Below, piece by piece: positions 22,767-34,542 of a DNA stretch of 64,000 bases. The stretch's first letter is position 1, and every line of letters begins with the position of its first letter. Where the stretch lies: positions 547,728 to 611,727 of the forward strand of contig CAJJDO010000013.1 of the NCBI GenBank assembly GCA_905183005.1, given 5' to 3'. This stretch comes from Paramecium pentaurelia. Its lineage: Eukaryota; Ciliophora; Oligohymenophorea; Peniculida; Parameciidae. Both the position numbers and the translations under genes were made by a program. The notes under the pieces are model-generated. The model saw only the letters and a program-made list of their open reading frames with translations, was not told where the DNA came from and did not search any database.

Positions 22767-25064
22767 TCATGATAAACTCCAATTATCAACATAATTGGGT
22801 TTTTCTCCATCATCTATATAGTCATGATCAATAATAATTTCTGAAATTTTTTGTTCTGATATAAATTATTATCTATTATTTTTTATTAATTTTGGAGGAA
22901 GAATATTTTTTATAAGTAATTTATTCCAATTAATATCAGCAAAAAACACATGATTCTTTATATCCTTCAAATTTGGACGTTTTGTTTAATCTTTTTGAAG
23001 CAATTTCTTTAATATTTTGATAGACATCTTTGATTTAATTCTATCATAATTAATTGGACAATATTATATTCTTTCTAGCATTTATTCAGTATTTTAAATA
23101 TAATGAGGAGGATATCCACTTAACATTTCATATAGTAAGACTCCTATCCCATAAATATCAACTTATTAGGTTAATTTCTCTCCTTTTATTATTTCAGGTG
23201 CTAAATAAGCAGGAAATCTATTTAAAGATAAGGTAGCCCTATCATTCAGTATATCATTATTATGTCCTAAATAAACTAATCTTAAGAATCCATTTTTCCC
23301 TATTAATATATTGATTGGTTTCAAATCTCTATATATGATATTGAGTGAATGCAAATATTCAATAGCTAATATTATTTAAGCAATCAATATTTTAGAAACA
23401 TTCTCAGATAACAAATTACCCTAACCGATATATTGAGATAAGTCTCCATTTTCATAATATTTCATTTAATAGTAAAAATTATCTTTAGTTTAAAATAATC
23501 CTTTGATATTAATAACAAATGGATGATTTATTATTCTCAAAACCTTAACTTTACTAATTGCTTAATCCAATTAAGAACGCTTTATAAGTTTTTCTTTATG
23601 TTATTATTTTAAAACATACATTTTGTTATCTTTTAAATATTTTGCTTTATAGATTTTGCCAATTAATTCTTTTTAAAGTATTTCTAAAATCTAGAAATCT
23701 GAAAATTTTAGATTATTAAATAATTATTTTTCTGACTTTTATTTAAATTCTATTATTTCTTCTTTATATTGATCTTATTTTGTTAATGTATCAATTTCAA
23801 TAGACTAATTATTCATATCTAATAACATTGAATTGACTTAATTAAATACTTTTTTTCCTTCTTTCTTTTGTTTATATTAATCTAATTTATATTTTATATA
23901 TTTTGAATATCCCAAAGCTGTTTTAATTGAATCATACCATATTTATGCCATTTTTTAAGTTGAAAATAGAAAATAAATCTTTTTCTAATTGTATTCAATT
24001 AATAATTAAATAGAATTATCTATAAATAGTCTATCTTTAACAATTATTTATAGATTATATATATTTTAAAGTGGTATAGTTTCTTTAGGATTCAATGGAT
24101 AATTTTCTTTGTTTTCGAATCTGATCAAAACTCCAGTGTCTGGATCAATCACTATATATCTCTAATAAGAATATAAATGTGAAAAATGTAACTTCTCAAT
24201 ATATCCTTTGTACACAGGTGGCTTTTAAGGTCTATTAATAATAAAGGTCTGTTTGATAATTTAAGTATTTTACATTTAATGTATTTAATTGACTATCTTC
24301 TTAATTCAATATGGAAATTTAACTTTTTGATTAATTCTAATAAATTAATGTTCTTAATTATAGTTCTTTTTCTAACATAATTTTAGCTATTCCTGTTGCA
24401 ATATCAATTGGTTATTATAATTTATCATTGTATATGTTTAAATTAAGATTGGGATGTTACAATAATAAAAACAAAATTGATATTTAATTTTATTAAATGG
24501 CAATATGTAAAGCTGATCCTTTTCGTGAAATATGATTAATGTTAAGATTTGGTTAAGCAATCAATAAATTTACCATTAATTCACTTCTTGATAAAACAGC
24601 TAAAATTAGAGCAGAATATCCATCATATGTAATTGATGTAATATCACCTCCCATACTTAAAAACCACAAAAATATAGCTTCACAACCTAAGAATATAGAA
24701 TGATGAAGTGGAGACCAATTAAGACTTAAATCATTGATTATATCCCACTTAAATTCAGGATCTCCTCCTAAATTATATGATCTTTTCTTATGTATATTCA
24801 CCAAATTTTATACTTTCTCTAAATTTTTCTCCTTTATAGCCTATTTATATGTAAAAATTAATCTATTACTTAAAATATTTTTCCTAAAGTATCAGCAAAT
24901 TCAACTGCAGAATATTAATTTTTAATTGTTTTTCCTAATTATGATCTATTTGGGGAACTAATGAAGGATATATTTAAATGATCGCATTAATCTGCAGCTT
25001 ATCAATAATTAAGAACTAAAATACTTGTTAAGTTATCTTCATCCAATAACCATCTTAGGTCCAT
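22767..25064 (-). CDS. ankyrin-PH-AGC-like pseudokinase
   Basis: N terminus MDLRWLLDEDNLT, then ankyrin-type repeats (LNWSPLHHSIFLGCEAI, DGYSALILAVLSRSELM). A PH-like domain follows at about 24060-24230 (YKGYIEKLHFSHLYSYQ.., VIDPDTGVLIRFENK), then a protein kinase domain from about 23670. The kinase has the beta-3 Lys (YVLKQQ), the catalytic loop IIYRDLKPINIL and APEIIKGE. However, the glycine loop is degraded (LQKELIGKI where GxGxxG is expected), and the DFG magnesium loop reads LVYLGHN, so its Asp is Tyr (codon TAT for GAT). This predicts a catalytically impaired pseudokinase. Introns are needed near 25000 and 24860. Likely a membrane-lipid-binding scaffold; partner unknown. Confidence 0.8.
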
Positions 25065-25799
25065 TTATTTGAAAATATATAAATAAAATGAATTATAGAA
25101 GTTATTTTAATTAATAAATTCTTAATATTAAAGAAGATTTTTCAAATAATCTTAAAAAAATCAACTTATACATAACAACAAGTCTTCAATAATATATTTA
25201 TTATATCTTAAAAATATAAGCAATAAATGAAAATTTAATTATTAATTAATAAAATTGTACTCATCAATTATATGGTTAGACTTTTTTAGAATTTTTAATT
25301 ATGCTATATATTTAATATCATAGTAAGACTTTAGTTTTTATTAAATATTTATAATAAACTATAGATAGTAATTTATTATACTATTTTTTCATCTTAGTTT
25401 AATATAATATTTAATAAATAAATCAAATTTTAAGATACTATTAAGCTTTTTTACATTATTTCATTCTCAAACATGATAATTCATTATTAGTTATTGATTA
25501 TTTGAATATCAATTATTATCTCTTTTAGTTGCCAAATTTTAACTTTTGATTCACATCATAAATTTAGGAAAGATATTTCCAAAGCTACTAAATTTTTTGA
25601 TTATTTATTTACAAAGGTAAAGCATTAACTAAGAAATCATCTTATTTGAAAAATTGAATCCATAAAAATAGGGGGAAAATACATTTCGTTAACTTTTTTT
25701 TAAACGAATTTATACAAATATATTATTTATATGAAAACAAATATATGTTATATAAATTAGATATATTTATTTAAATCTTCATTATTAATTATTCCAAAG
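25065..25799. other. divergent intergenic region, no gene seen
   Basis: 0.7 kb A+T-rich spacer between the pseudokinase start and a plus-strand hypothetical gene. No coding signal or RNA gene recognised. Confidence 0.5.
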
Positions 25800-26335
25800 A
25801 TGATTACAATTTAAAATAAAATTGACAATTCGTAGCAACCCTTATAAAGATAGAGATTAAAAATTGATTAAGAGGTCAAATTAAATTTAATTAATAGTGT
25901 GATTAATGATCATCTACCAGTTTATTAAGTTATTTTCATTTATATTTTAATTAGGCAGCAAAACTTCACAAATTAAAGTATTCTTCAGCAAAGCATATTT
26001 TCAGAAATTATTAAAGAGATACAAATAATTTCTTTTCAAAATAGAGAAAATAAAGATTAATGCGCAAATGTTAGAATATTATTATTGATGTTGCTTCAGG
26101 AGAAATTAAATTATTTGAATAGAATAATGCACTTCTAACTAATGTTAAAGAAAGAATTATTAATTCTTTAAATAATCAGATAGTTTCCATTTTATCGAAA
26201 TTACTATATTAAGAAATAAATAATGCTAAGAGTAATTGTTGCATTAATTAAAAACATAATTTAGATGAATAATTAGTTAACATAAAAAAAGTGCTAAATA
26301 ATTAATATTAGAAGATGTTTGTAAATTAAAATTGA
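25800..26335 (+). CDS. hypothetical protein, 169 aa, one intron
   Basis: Begins MITIQNKIDNSQQ. Removing a 26-nt intron at 25929-25954 (GTT..TAG) joins INDHLPVYQ to AAKLHKLKYSSAKHIF and opens a frame to TGA at 26333-26335. The product is basic in the middle (FFSKQRKQRLMRK), followed by IIIDVASGEIKLFEQ and a helical C terminus. No family recognised. The intron donor is GTT instead of GTA, which makes the model less certain. It shares no obvious relation with the next plus-strand gene 395 bp downstream, although both carry a FQNREN/SKQREN-like stretch by eye in alternative frames. Confidence 0.5.
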
Positions 26336-26730
26336 ATTATTGATAAATTTTATTTTTCAAAAAGTTTTTTAGGATTTTGTATTACATTAAAAATTAGATC
26401 ATTTGAATCTATGGATGTCTTTCTTTAGATATATGCTCATTGTATTTTGGAATTAGTATTTTTAATCAATATTTAAAAATTAATTATAATGTAAATGTTG
26501 ATAATTTATAGTTTGTTCATTTCACCTTATATAGTGTAAGTTCAATTTTCTCTCTTTAAATTTAGAAAATAGTATTAATTCTTGAAATTATATATTAACA
26601 ATGAAAAGCTTTTACACCATAGAATTTGAATAACTATTTTTTTTTTACTATTAATTGATTTTCACGAGTGAAGACTTTAAAAATTTAAATCTTTATAAAT
26701 TTGCATTAGATTAATAATATAATATTCCAA
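26336..26730. other. intergenic, nothing recognised
   Basis: About 0.4 kb A+T-rich spacer between two plus-strand hypothetical genes. An open stretch in one frame (ESMDVFLQIYAHCILEL) is hydrophobic and could be a relic or chance. Confidence 0.4.
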
Positions 26731-27345
26731 ATGAATTTCACAGGCCCTGAATTAATGAAGCAAGAACAAAGTCTATAAAAATAAAAATGCAGCAACAACT
26801 AGATAGTTTAAAATAATAAAAACAGCTTTTTTGATGAAGAATTTTTAAAGAAAAAAGAAAAGAGAAATCGAAAATTTTTCTTAAAGAAGTCAATCTCAAT
26901 TGTATAGATTTGCAAATAAACTGGCCAATTAGACTTGTAATTAGGGTCTGACTTTTTACATATTGAGATAATGCAAGGTGGTCATTTTCCTTTGAATTAA
27001 TATAATTTCAAAGATATCCCTTCAGAGATATATCATAATGATCAAGAATGCCAATCATCAAATATCAATACTAGTCTAGAATAAGCTTCAAAATGCCTTC
27101 TGAAAAAGGTAAGAACATTTTAATCTTAATTAAATTACAAATCTTTAACATAAATTTAATAATAATTAGATGTTAACGAACTAAGTTAAAATTTCAATAT
27201 TAAAGATTATTAAACTACTCACTCCAAAAACTAACATTTTGATCAATTTCAAAATAGAGAAAATAAATAATTCGCTCATGAAATTCAAGAAGCCAAGCGC
27301 ATTTTATTAAATCAACATTAAGCTATTTAATTAATTCTTTAATGA
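26731..27345 (+). CDS. hypothetical protein, 204 aa, intronless
   Basis: Uninterrupted frame of 204 codons from MNFTGPELMKQEQ to TGA, using many TAA/TAG Gln codons. The N-terminal third is strongly basic (KKKEKRNRKFFLKKS), and the rest is polar and Gln/Asn-rich with a helical C terminus (FAHEIQEAKRILLNQHQ). No family recognised and no membrane segment. Length without TGA and polar composition make it more likely real than chance. Confidence 0.55.
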
Positions 27346-29126
27346 TTGATGATTAATAAATTTATTTTAATCATTTTAAAATGATTTTATATTTATGTAT
27401 CGCAACAGCTATATTAGAATTATTTAAATAACTATTACTTTTATGTGTAAACTTTAAGTATTATATTTTTGATATCTTATTAGAAATGGTATTACTGTTT
27501 CATCTAAATCCAATATTTAGGACTCTGATTTTCAAATTTAATTTAATAATACAATACACAACCCTTTTTATATAGTCTTTCCATAATTTTGATTAAATTA
27601 GCCAATTTAATACTAAATTTTTTCATCAATCTTATGAAAACGATGATATATTATCAGGGTTGGATTGATTATCAATTATTTTCGATATAAAAACAAAAGC
27701 AATTGTAAAATTTCGAATTTTGATGATGAATAGTTTTTTAAATTATGTTCTTAAACAAATCGTTAATCTCTACTATTTCAATTAATATTGTTTGTTTTAT
27801 ATGAATATAGTAATTTGTATTGCTTTCTGTTCTTACCTAATTTGTAAATTTAGAAAACTAGTGATCAAAAAATTAAGAAATTATTTCAATTAAAATAATT
27901 TTAGGTTTTAATTATATTCAGAAAATGTTAATGAAAAATTGTCCAAAGCTCTATAAAAATAATTAATAAATGTTTAAACGAATTATGACTAATTTTTTTT
28001 ATTTTAAGTTGCCTCATTTTCTATTGAGATATTTATCATTTTAATAAAACTAATCAATAGATTATATAAGAGAAAATTCATAAACTTTTGTCTAATCGTC
28101 TTAATAATTAGTTAGTTCTATTTTATATAATTGAAAAATATTAAATTATTAATAATAGTTTTTTAGTATCAACACCTATTTACTTTATAATTTATATACT
28201 AATTTTCGATAACTGTATCCAATATTAGGAAATATTTAAAAAGGAAGATAAAAAAATTTAAAACAGAAATCACTACTATAAATAATATAAAATAGTAATT
28301 AAATATTAATAATTAAAGCTTCAATAAAATAATAAAATGAAAGAGAAGAAGTTTAATTAATTTACAGCTCTTAGAATCATTATAAAATGTACTTAAATCT
28401 TTTTGGTTCTGAAAGAAATCAAATTTATAAAGAAAAAGATAATCAATTATGCTTTAGATAAGTTGCTCGCCAATTGCACCACAATAATAGTTTATATAAG
28501 AAAAAAATAGAAAATAAGTATTAATTTGGTATATTTAAAGTAAAAATAATCGTTGCAATCAGTTTGTTAAGACTCTTTAAAAGATGCAAAAAATGATAAG
28601 CATTATAAGTTTAATAATAATGGCTGAAATTTTTGAAAAGACTTCAATTAACTTACAGCATTTACTTTATCAATATCTGAGATTACAATCATAAATATAG
28701 GAGAATAATTATAATATGAATTAATAATTAAGAATCTTATAAGGTATCATAACCATTAATTATGTGAACTGAAATATTAGTTGTTTGGATAAAATAGAAG
28801 TAGAATTAAAATGTTATTTAAGATTCAATAAAGATTATCATTTTTTAAATATACTATATAAAAAAATATCAATAATTAATTTGGAATTTAAAGAAGGCTA
28901 ATGCAATTATTACAAAGTTTAATAATTAATTTAGTATAGTATATTTAATATAGAGTTGTTTAGGAGAAATTCCTTTGAAAAAGAAAAATTTAGAAATATA
29001 AAATAAAAATATAGTTGGATTTAAAAATTGACTTAGTAGCTATTAAAAATCAATATTTCAACTTTGTAAAATGAATAAAATTGTAGGTGTTAATTTATAC
29101 AATTTTGTATAATAAATGAATAGGTT
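27346..29126. other. 1.8 kb gene-poor stretch with possible relics
   Basis: Apart from one 96-codon open frame (28337-28627) I find no supported gene. Several plus-strand stretches (about 27600-27760 and 28640-29000) look partly protein-like but are broken by TGA and lack motifs. This is one of the longest gaps in an otherwise compact window, ending at a tRNA gene. Confidence 0.4.
28337..28627 (+). CDS. doubtful ORF, 96 aa
   Basis: Open frame starting MKEKKFNQFTALRIIIK and ending in TGA. No homology recognised. It might be the remaining N-terminal piece of a decayed gene, since protein-like sequence in other frames continues downstream to about 29000. Low confidence because such ORFs are expected by chance in a one-stop code. 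Confidence 0.2.
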
Positions 29127-29199
29127 GCCCTCTTGGCCAAGTGGTTAAGGCATCTCCCTAGTAAGGAGAAGATCGACGGTTCGACCCCGTCAGGGGGCT
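29127..29199 (+). tRNA. tRNA-Thr (anticodon AGU)
   Basis: A complete cloverleaf without intron. Acceptor stem GCCCTCT pairs with AGGGGGC (one T-G), discriminator T. The D arm is GCC/GGC with loop AAGTGGTTAA. The anticodon stem TCTCC/GGAGA encloses CTAGTAA, giving anticodon AGT, which reads ACU/ACC (as inosine). The variable loop is 5 nt and the T arm GACGG/CCGTC has loop TTCGACC. The internal A box (TGGCCAAGTGG) and B box (GGTTCGACCCC) fit RNA polymerase III, and a T run at 29199-29205 follows as terminator. CCA is not encoded, as usual in eukaryotes. Confidence 0.95.
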
Positions 29200-29205
29200 T
29201 TTTTT
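29199..29205 (+). terminator. Pol III T-run terminator
   Basis: A run of seven T bases directly after the acceptor stem, the standard RNA polymerase III stop signal. Confidence 0.75.
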
Positions 29206-29276
29206 ATTTTATTATTTTTTCATTAGCTAAATTTAATAATTGGTGCATATTTTTAGTAATTTAATTGTTATTATAA

Positions 29277-30761
29277 ATGTAATCTGAACCTGATTCGATT
29301 GTGGAGAAGAGTCCAAAAGGAAGATTTATTAGAGTATTAAAATAACAATGCTAAAAGGCAGTTTAATGAGTAAATCGGGAAAGGGACTTATAAAACTGTG
29401 TATAGAGGCTACGATGAAGAGTCTGGATGTGAAATTGCATGGAATGTAGTACATTTAGATCAATTACCTTAATGTATATAGAATTGATTTTATTAGAGGA
29501 GGAGAGGAAAAGGATATCAGAGGAACTTAATATTCTTAATAATATCAAACATCCAAATATTATAAGCCTGATTAATGCATGGATAAGCAAAAATAAATGT
29601 GAAGTTATTTTTATCACAGAAATTGTTCATGGTGGATCACTCAAAAAGTATTCCATTTTAATGAGGTTAGACATTTAAGAAAAATACAGAGACCTAGATT
29701 AAAAATACTTAAGCATTGGTGTCGAGAAATTTTAAAAGGTTTAGAATATCTACATAGTATTTCTCCATATCCAGTAATTCATAGAGATATTAAATGTGAT
29801 AATATATTTATTAACACGCATAATAATTAAGTGAGAATAGGAGATTTTGGATTAGCGATTAAGTTACAATAATAGGACTTTACATAATCAGTTCTTGGAA
29901 CACCAGAATTTATGGCTCCTGAAATTTATGAAGAGAAATATGGACCTCCAGTTGATATATATGCTTTTGGTATGACATGTTTAGAAATGGCTACCTAAAA
30001 GAGACCATATGAAGAATGCACAGCCCCCAATTAAATTTATTAAAAGGTAATTATTAAAATAGATATATTTAGGTTATCAATAGAATTAAGCCAAAAACAT
30101 TAGATCTAATTTAAAATCAAGATTTAAAATAATTTATTTTAAAATGTCTCGAAGATTAAGAAAAAAGACCAACTGCTTCAGAATTGCTTAATGATAAATT
30201 TTTGAATGAGTCAGAAGATGATAATTAACATGTTGTTATTTTAGAAGAGGAATAAAATGAACAGATTTTAGAAAATTAAGTTCAAAAGTATGATCCTGTA
30301 TTCAGAGAATAATTAGATTTTAATAGTTCTATTTTAATTTAATTAAATGATTCAGATGAAATGCATATAAAAATTACATTTACGGATTAAGCTAAATATA
30401 ATTCGTCTTTTTAAGAATTCGTAAAGTCTAGTGTCTAAAAATATTTAGATTTATAAAAACCTGAATAATTCGCAGCATTTTAAGAGGAAAGTAAATTATT
30501 ATTTATAAATATTAAGTTCTAAAATAAGGTGGAATTGAAAAAGTTGTATGGGTAAAGCCTAGTGAAGAGTCTAAAAAGATTATGAAAAATCAATTTTTAT
30601 AATCGTTAGAACAATTTCAATCTGTATCATATTTTAATATTTAGACTGTGTCAACACTTCTGTAAGATGTAGATATAAATGAATGGGAGTTAATTGAATA
30701 GTAAATTTTGGTTTAATTTTAATAATAAAGAAAATAAATCAAAGCCAAATTGTCAAATTGA
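29277..30761 (+). CDS. WNK-type Ser/Thr protein kinase
   Basis: 452 residues after removing five introns: 29334-29361, 29474-29496, 29648-29670, 30047-30072 and 30491-30516 (23-28 nt). The glycine loop is IGKGTYKTVYRG, where the Lys after Tyr is the WNK catalytic lysine in beta-2. The usual beta-3 VAIK lysine is absent (CEIAWNVV), as in all 'with no lysine' kinases. HWCREILKGLEYLHS, VIHRDIKCDNIFI, VRIGDFGLAIKL, LGTPEFMAPEIYEEKYG and VDIYAFGMTCLEMATQ complete the domain and are very WNK-like. The C-terminal part has a short RFxV-binding-like domain candidate (MHIKITFTDQAKYNSS). WNKs control ion transport and osmotic responses; a role in cell volume control is inferred. First Met MQSEPDSIVEKS used as start. 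Confidence 0.92.
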
Positions 30762-30873
30762 TCGAATAAAATATAGTATGTTATTATAGAAATTATGTAT
30801 AATTAAATCATTATTTAATAACTAATGATAAAGTTAGTTTAAGAAATAAAAATTAAAAAAATCATTAAAAATT
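30762..30873. other. short convergent spacer
   Basis: 112 bp between the stop of the WNK gene and that of the minus-strand cNBD gene. A+T-rich, no element seen. Confidence 0.5.
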
Positions 30874-32708
30874 TCATAAATTACATTAAATTTTGTTTAA
30901 GTTACTTTTAATTCTGATATATCTATTTTACATAATAAATGGTAAAGTATTATTGAAATAAATTTAACTATTTTAGAACTTCCTTAAACCTTAAGATTTA
31001 CTAAATATAGAATCTTAAGGACTTAACATTCTTGATGTTCTTGAAAGAGGTGATGTCTATTAATATTTACATAAATTCAATTTTAATTATTGAATAGAAG
31101 AAGAATCTGGACTTTAATTATTTGATCTAATCTTTAAATTTGTTTTTGAAGATGAATTTGTATTTAATACTCTATCAGTATTTAATTTGAAATCTGATAA
31201 AGTATGTTTATGAAACATTAAATTTTAATTTCTATTTGTGAATGTTTCTTTTTATTAAAGTGTTAAACCAATATCTTATGTTTTATTATCTAAAATAAAA
31301 TTTCTAAGAGAAATATTTTTTTTTGAACTACTTATTTTTTTCTGATTTTATTATTATTCTTCATATTCTTTATAATCTAAAGTTAAGAAATCTTTATTTT
31401 AAGTAGTTTCTAATAATTATTATTTATCTTATTTATCAAAGAAATTTTTTTAAAAACCTTTGATTTAATGTAAAATTTATTTTAGCTTATTATCATTTAG
31501 ATATACTAAATTTTAATGCAAAACTTAATCAAAGTATAATACTCTAAGAAAATCTTTTTTATGTATAGAATAGATTTTATTTTATTCTTGAGTTGTGATT
31601 ACACTCACTTATCGAGGAATCTCCTAATTTTTAAGAATTTCTAATTCTCCAAACATTTCACCTGCTCCAATATATTTTAATGTTATAGTTTATCTTTTAT
31701 CAACTTATATCAAATGTCCATATTTCTTTTTTTAAAAAAGTTCATCTATTTTTTCACTATTTGTCAATTATTTTTTATGAAATACACTTAGTTCTTAAAG
31801 TTAATTAATTTCATCAGAATCTTTTAATTATTTATCACAATTAGTAGGAATTTAGATTTAGTTTTAATTATTTTATTTGATCAATTATAGGTACTTAATA
31901 ACCTATTTCTATAGATATTTAATATTACTTTCAATTCCCCTTGTTGAATAAAATATACTTAATTTGATTAATCACCTTCTTTATATATTTAATGATTTAA
32001 TCCATATTAATGAAATTTTACATTATCAAACAATCCCTTAATATTTGTAAATTTCCAATCTGAAAAGATAGATAATTTAGCAAATTCTTCGAAATACATT
32101 TGCTTTTATTAATTAGACTAATGATAAAATTAATTTATTACTAAAGTCTTTTTTATTATCATATAGTCTTCTTTCTCTAAAACAGCTAAATGAGTAGAAT
32201 TTAATGCTTTTACAGATGCTGATCTTGGAGCATCATTTTCTAATGCTAATTCTCCAAAAGATTAACCTTTATGCAACTGAGTCAGTTCTCTTTCTTCAAA
32301 TTAATTAACTCCAACTTGATATTTTTTATGTATTGAAACTCGACCTTATAAAATGATATAGAATGTTGTTCCAGCATCTCCTTCTCTAAAAAGATTGAAT
32401 CCGATTGGTAAAAAATTATAAGTCATTTTCCTTAAACATCTTTCCCATAATAATTCACCTTAAGGTTGATTTATCATGTTCTAGAAGTATTCATTGCTTT
32501 TGGTTGCTTTTTTTAAAATATCCATTTCAGCAAAAGATCTATGATATGAAGACTTATTAAGAATGATGCATATGATTCCAAGCACTTATTCTTCAGATAA
32601 TTATTCATAAATATCTGGATTCTATTCTATTTAATAGATGATTTTTTGTAAATTCTGTCTTTCTGAATCAGACATTGTTTATCCTAGTAAAATGCTTCTT
32701 CTTGACAT
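30874..32708 (-). CDS. protein with two cyclic-nucleotide-binding domains
   Basis: Starts MSRRSILLGQTMS. The first cNBD spans about 32480-32180: FNLFREGDAGTTFYIILQG, then the phosphate-binding cassette FGELALENDAPRSAS, which has the canonical Glu and Arg. The second begins HQIYKEGDQSNQVYFIQQG and, after a small intron near 31901-31920, ends with GEMFGELEILKNQEIPRQVS, a less canonical cassette. The C-terminal 250 residues are polar and Ser/Asn-rich. No kinase domain or channel helices, so this resembles the stand-alone cNBD proteins common in ciliates (some are ciliary, some PKA-R-like). It lacks the docking/dimerisation helix of true PKA regulatory subunits. Ligand is unknown. Confidence 0.85.
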
Positions 32709-33607
32709 TTATAAAAATTAATAATATAATATTAAATTTAAGTATAATCATCAACTTATTATTTTTAAATCATCTTCCTCAATTATTAAGCTGATTTTCT
32801 ATAGATAATAAGTGTATAGTTTATTAAATATATGTTGAAATGAATTATTATATTTGTTAGAAAATTAAGAATATTTATTGAAAATTGTGATAAATAAAAT
32901 AAGACCAGTACTTAAATTAAGTATTATGTTCTAAACAATTATTTTTAAGTAGCAATATTAACTTAATTTGTCGAATTAAATTAATAAAAATGTTTGGTTA
33001 ATCAATTATATATATAAAATAATTCAATATATAAGCTATCCTAAATAAAATAACTATGATTTAATGCTTAACAAATATAATCTATAAATTCTATAAAATA
33101 AATTAAAAATGATTTCGAATAAATTAAAAAAATCAGGTTTTTTTCTATATAAGGATCATTATATTGTTATCTATAATTTTTATTTATTATTCTGGAAGTA
33201 ATAGAAATAGGAATCCTCGTAATAGTATTAGAATATTTGAATTTTATAAATTTATCTCCTAATAATATTTTTAGTTTTTATTAGTAGTTTCACTAATATC
33301 ATTAAAGGAGATGCATTATTTAATGTTTTCCTAAACTATAATATAGATATTGTTGATATTTTAAATAAATTTTGAAGAAAGTCTCAAAAATAATTTTAAA
33401 TTTCTATTTCTCGATATAAAATTAGACTCTAAAAGTATAATTGTTAATTATTTCTAAAGTCTGAGATTTTTATTAATTATTATGAAATAATTATATTTAT
33501 AATAGATATTTAAAATGATAATGAACTAACCTTAATAATAGAAATAAATAATAAGTTTAAATCTATTTTTATGGTTAGTCTAAAAAGAATATAGATAAGG
33601 TATGAAT
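32709..33607. other. 0.9 kb without supported gene
   Basis: A+T-rich; no continuous reading frame with coding composition on either strand. Contains the promoter side of the cNBD gene. Confidence 0.45.
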
Positions 33608-33967
33608 TCAATCAATATTTTTATTCTGAAGTATTCCATGGTTCAATATCATCAAAATTATCATCAAATGTTAAAATTCTTTTACTTTCAATATTTTATA
33701 TTTTAGATTATAGCTATTACTAGTCAGATTTCTCTTGAATAATATCTATTTTACTTTTTTAAATTTATTTCGACTAGTTGTTTATAATTTATATTCTTGA
33801 TTAATTATTTATACATTATATTCTAGTTTTACGAGGAGAATGATATTATGAATTAGAATTGGTTGTATTTTTTAACTAAATTTTGCAAACTGATTTATTT
33901 TATTGTTAGTTTTATATTTATTTAATTGTATCCTTTGACAATTTCTAAGTATTAATTTTCTATCCAT
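33608..33967 (-). CDS. doubtful minus-strand ORF, 119 aa
   Basis: Open frame from MDRKLILRNCQR to TGA at 33608-33610, very basic and Asn-rich. In another frame the same region reads SKRILTFDDNFDDIEPWN, which looks more like real protein, so an intron may be involved. No family recognised. I list it only because the region otherwise has no gene. Confidence 0.25.
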
Positions 33968-34048
33968 AAATGTTATGTAATGTAAAAGAAGGTTAGTAAT
34001 TTTATTTGGCTTATATTTCATTCTTGTTTTATAATATTGTTTATAGAT

Positions 34049-34321
34049 ATGTCTAATAAGCAGTTAGTTTAGGACTTGGAAGTTTTTAGAAATGGTCAAA
34101 AAAAGAGGCACATGTAGTTTTCATTAATTTTCTAGGAGAATTGTAAATAGGGTTGTTTTATTTTGGCAAAGGTGAAACATCAGTGTAGATTCTTTATGAA
34201 TGTTAAGCTTAATCATTCAATTTTTGTGTTCTTCTTTAGTATTGATAGCCATAATTATTTGTTAATTAAAGAAACTTATCAGCCATTTAATAATTAAATG
34301 TTATTATTAAGAGTTAAATGA
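34049..34321 (+). CDS. possible small protein, 90 aa
   Basis: Open frame MSNKQLVQDLEVFRNGQKKR... to TGA. The middle is Cys/Phe-rich (FSLIFQENCKQGCFILAKV) with a possible hydrophobic segment (FVFFFSI). No family recognised. Located 222 bp upstream of the NME7-like gene. Length is within chance expectation, but composition is protein-like. Confidence 0.3.
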
Positions 34322-34542
34322 TTAGTAATATATTATAATGATGCTTTGAAAAACAAATAAAATAGATTAAATATTAGAAAAAGATAAATTATAGAATTGA
34401 TCAATAAATAAATTCAAAGAGTTCTGATATTATATAATTATTAGATTCTAAACAAATAAAAATGAGATAAGTTGAATGAAAAATAAGATTTATAATGAAA
34501 ATTTGTTATAATATATATATATTATTATATTATTATTAACAG

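Noticed and set aside
23166..23354. Active AGC-family protein kinase
   Set aside because: The DFG Asp is replaced by Tyr and the glycine loop is not kept, so I describe it as a pseudokinase.
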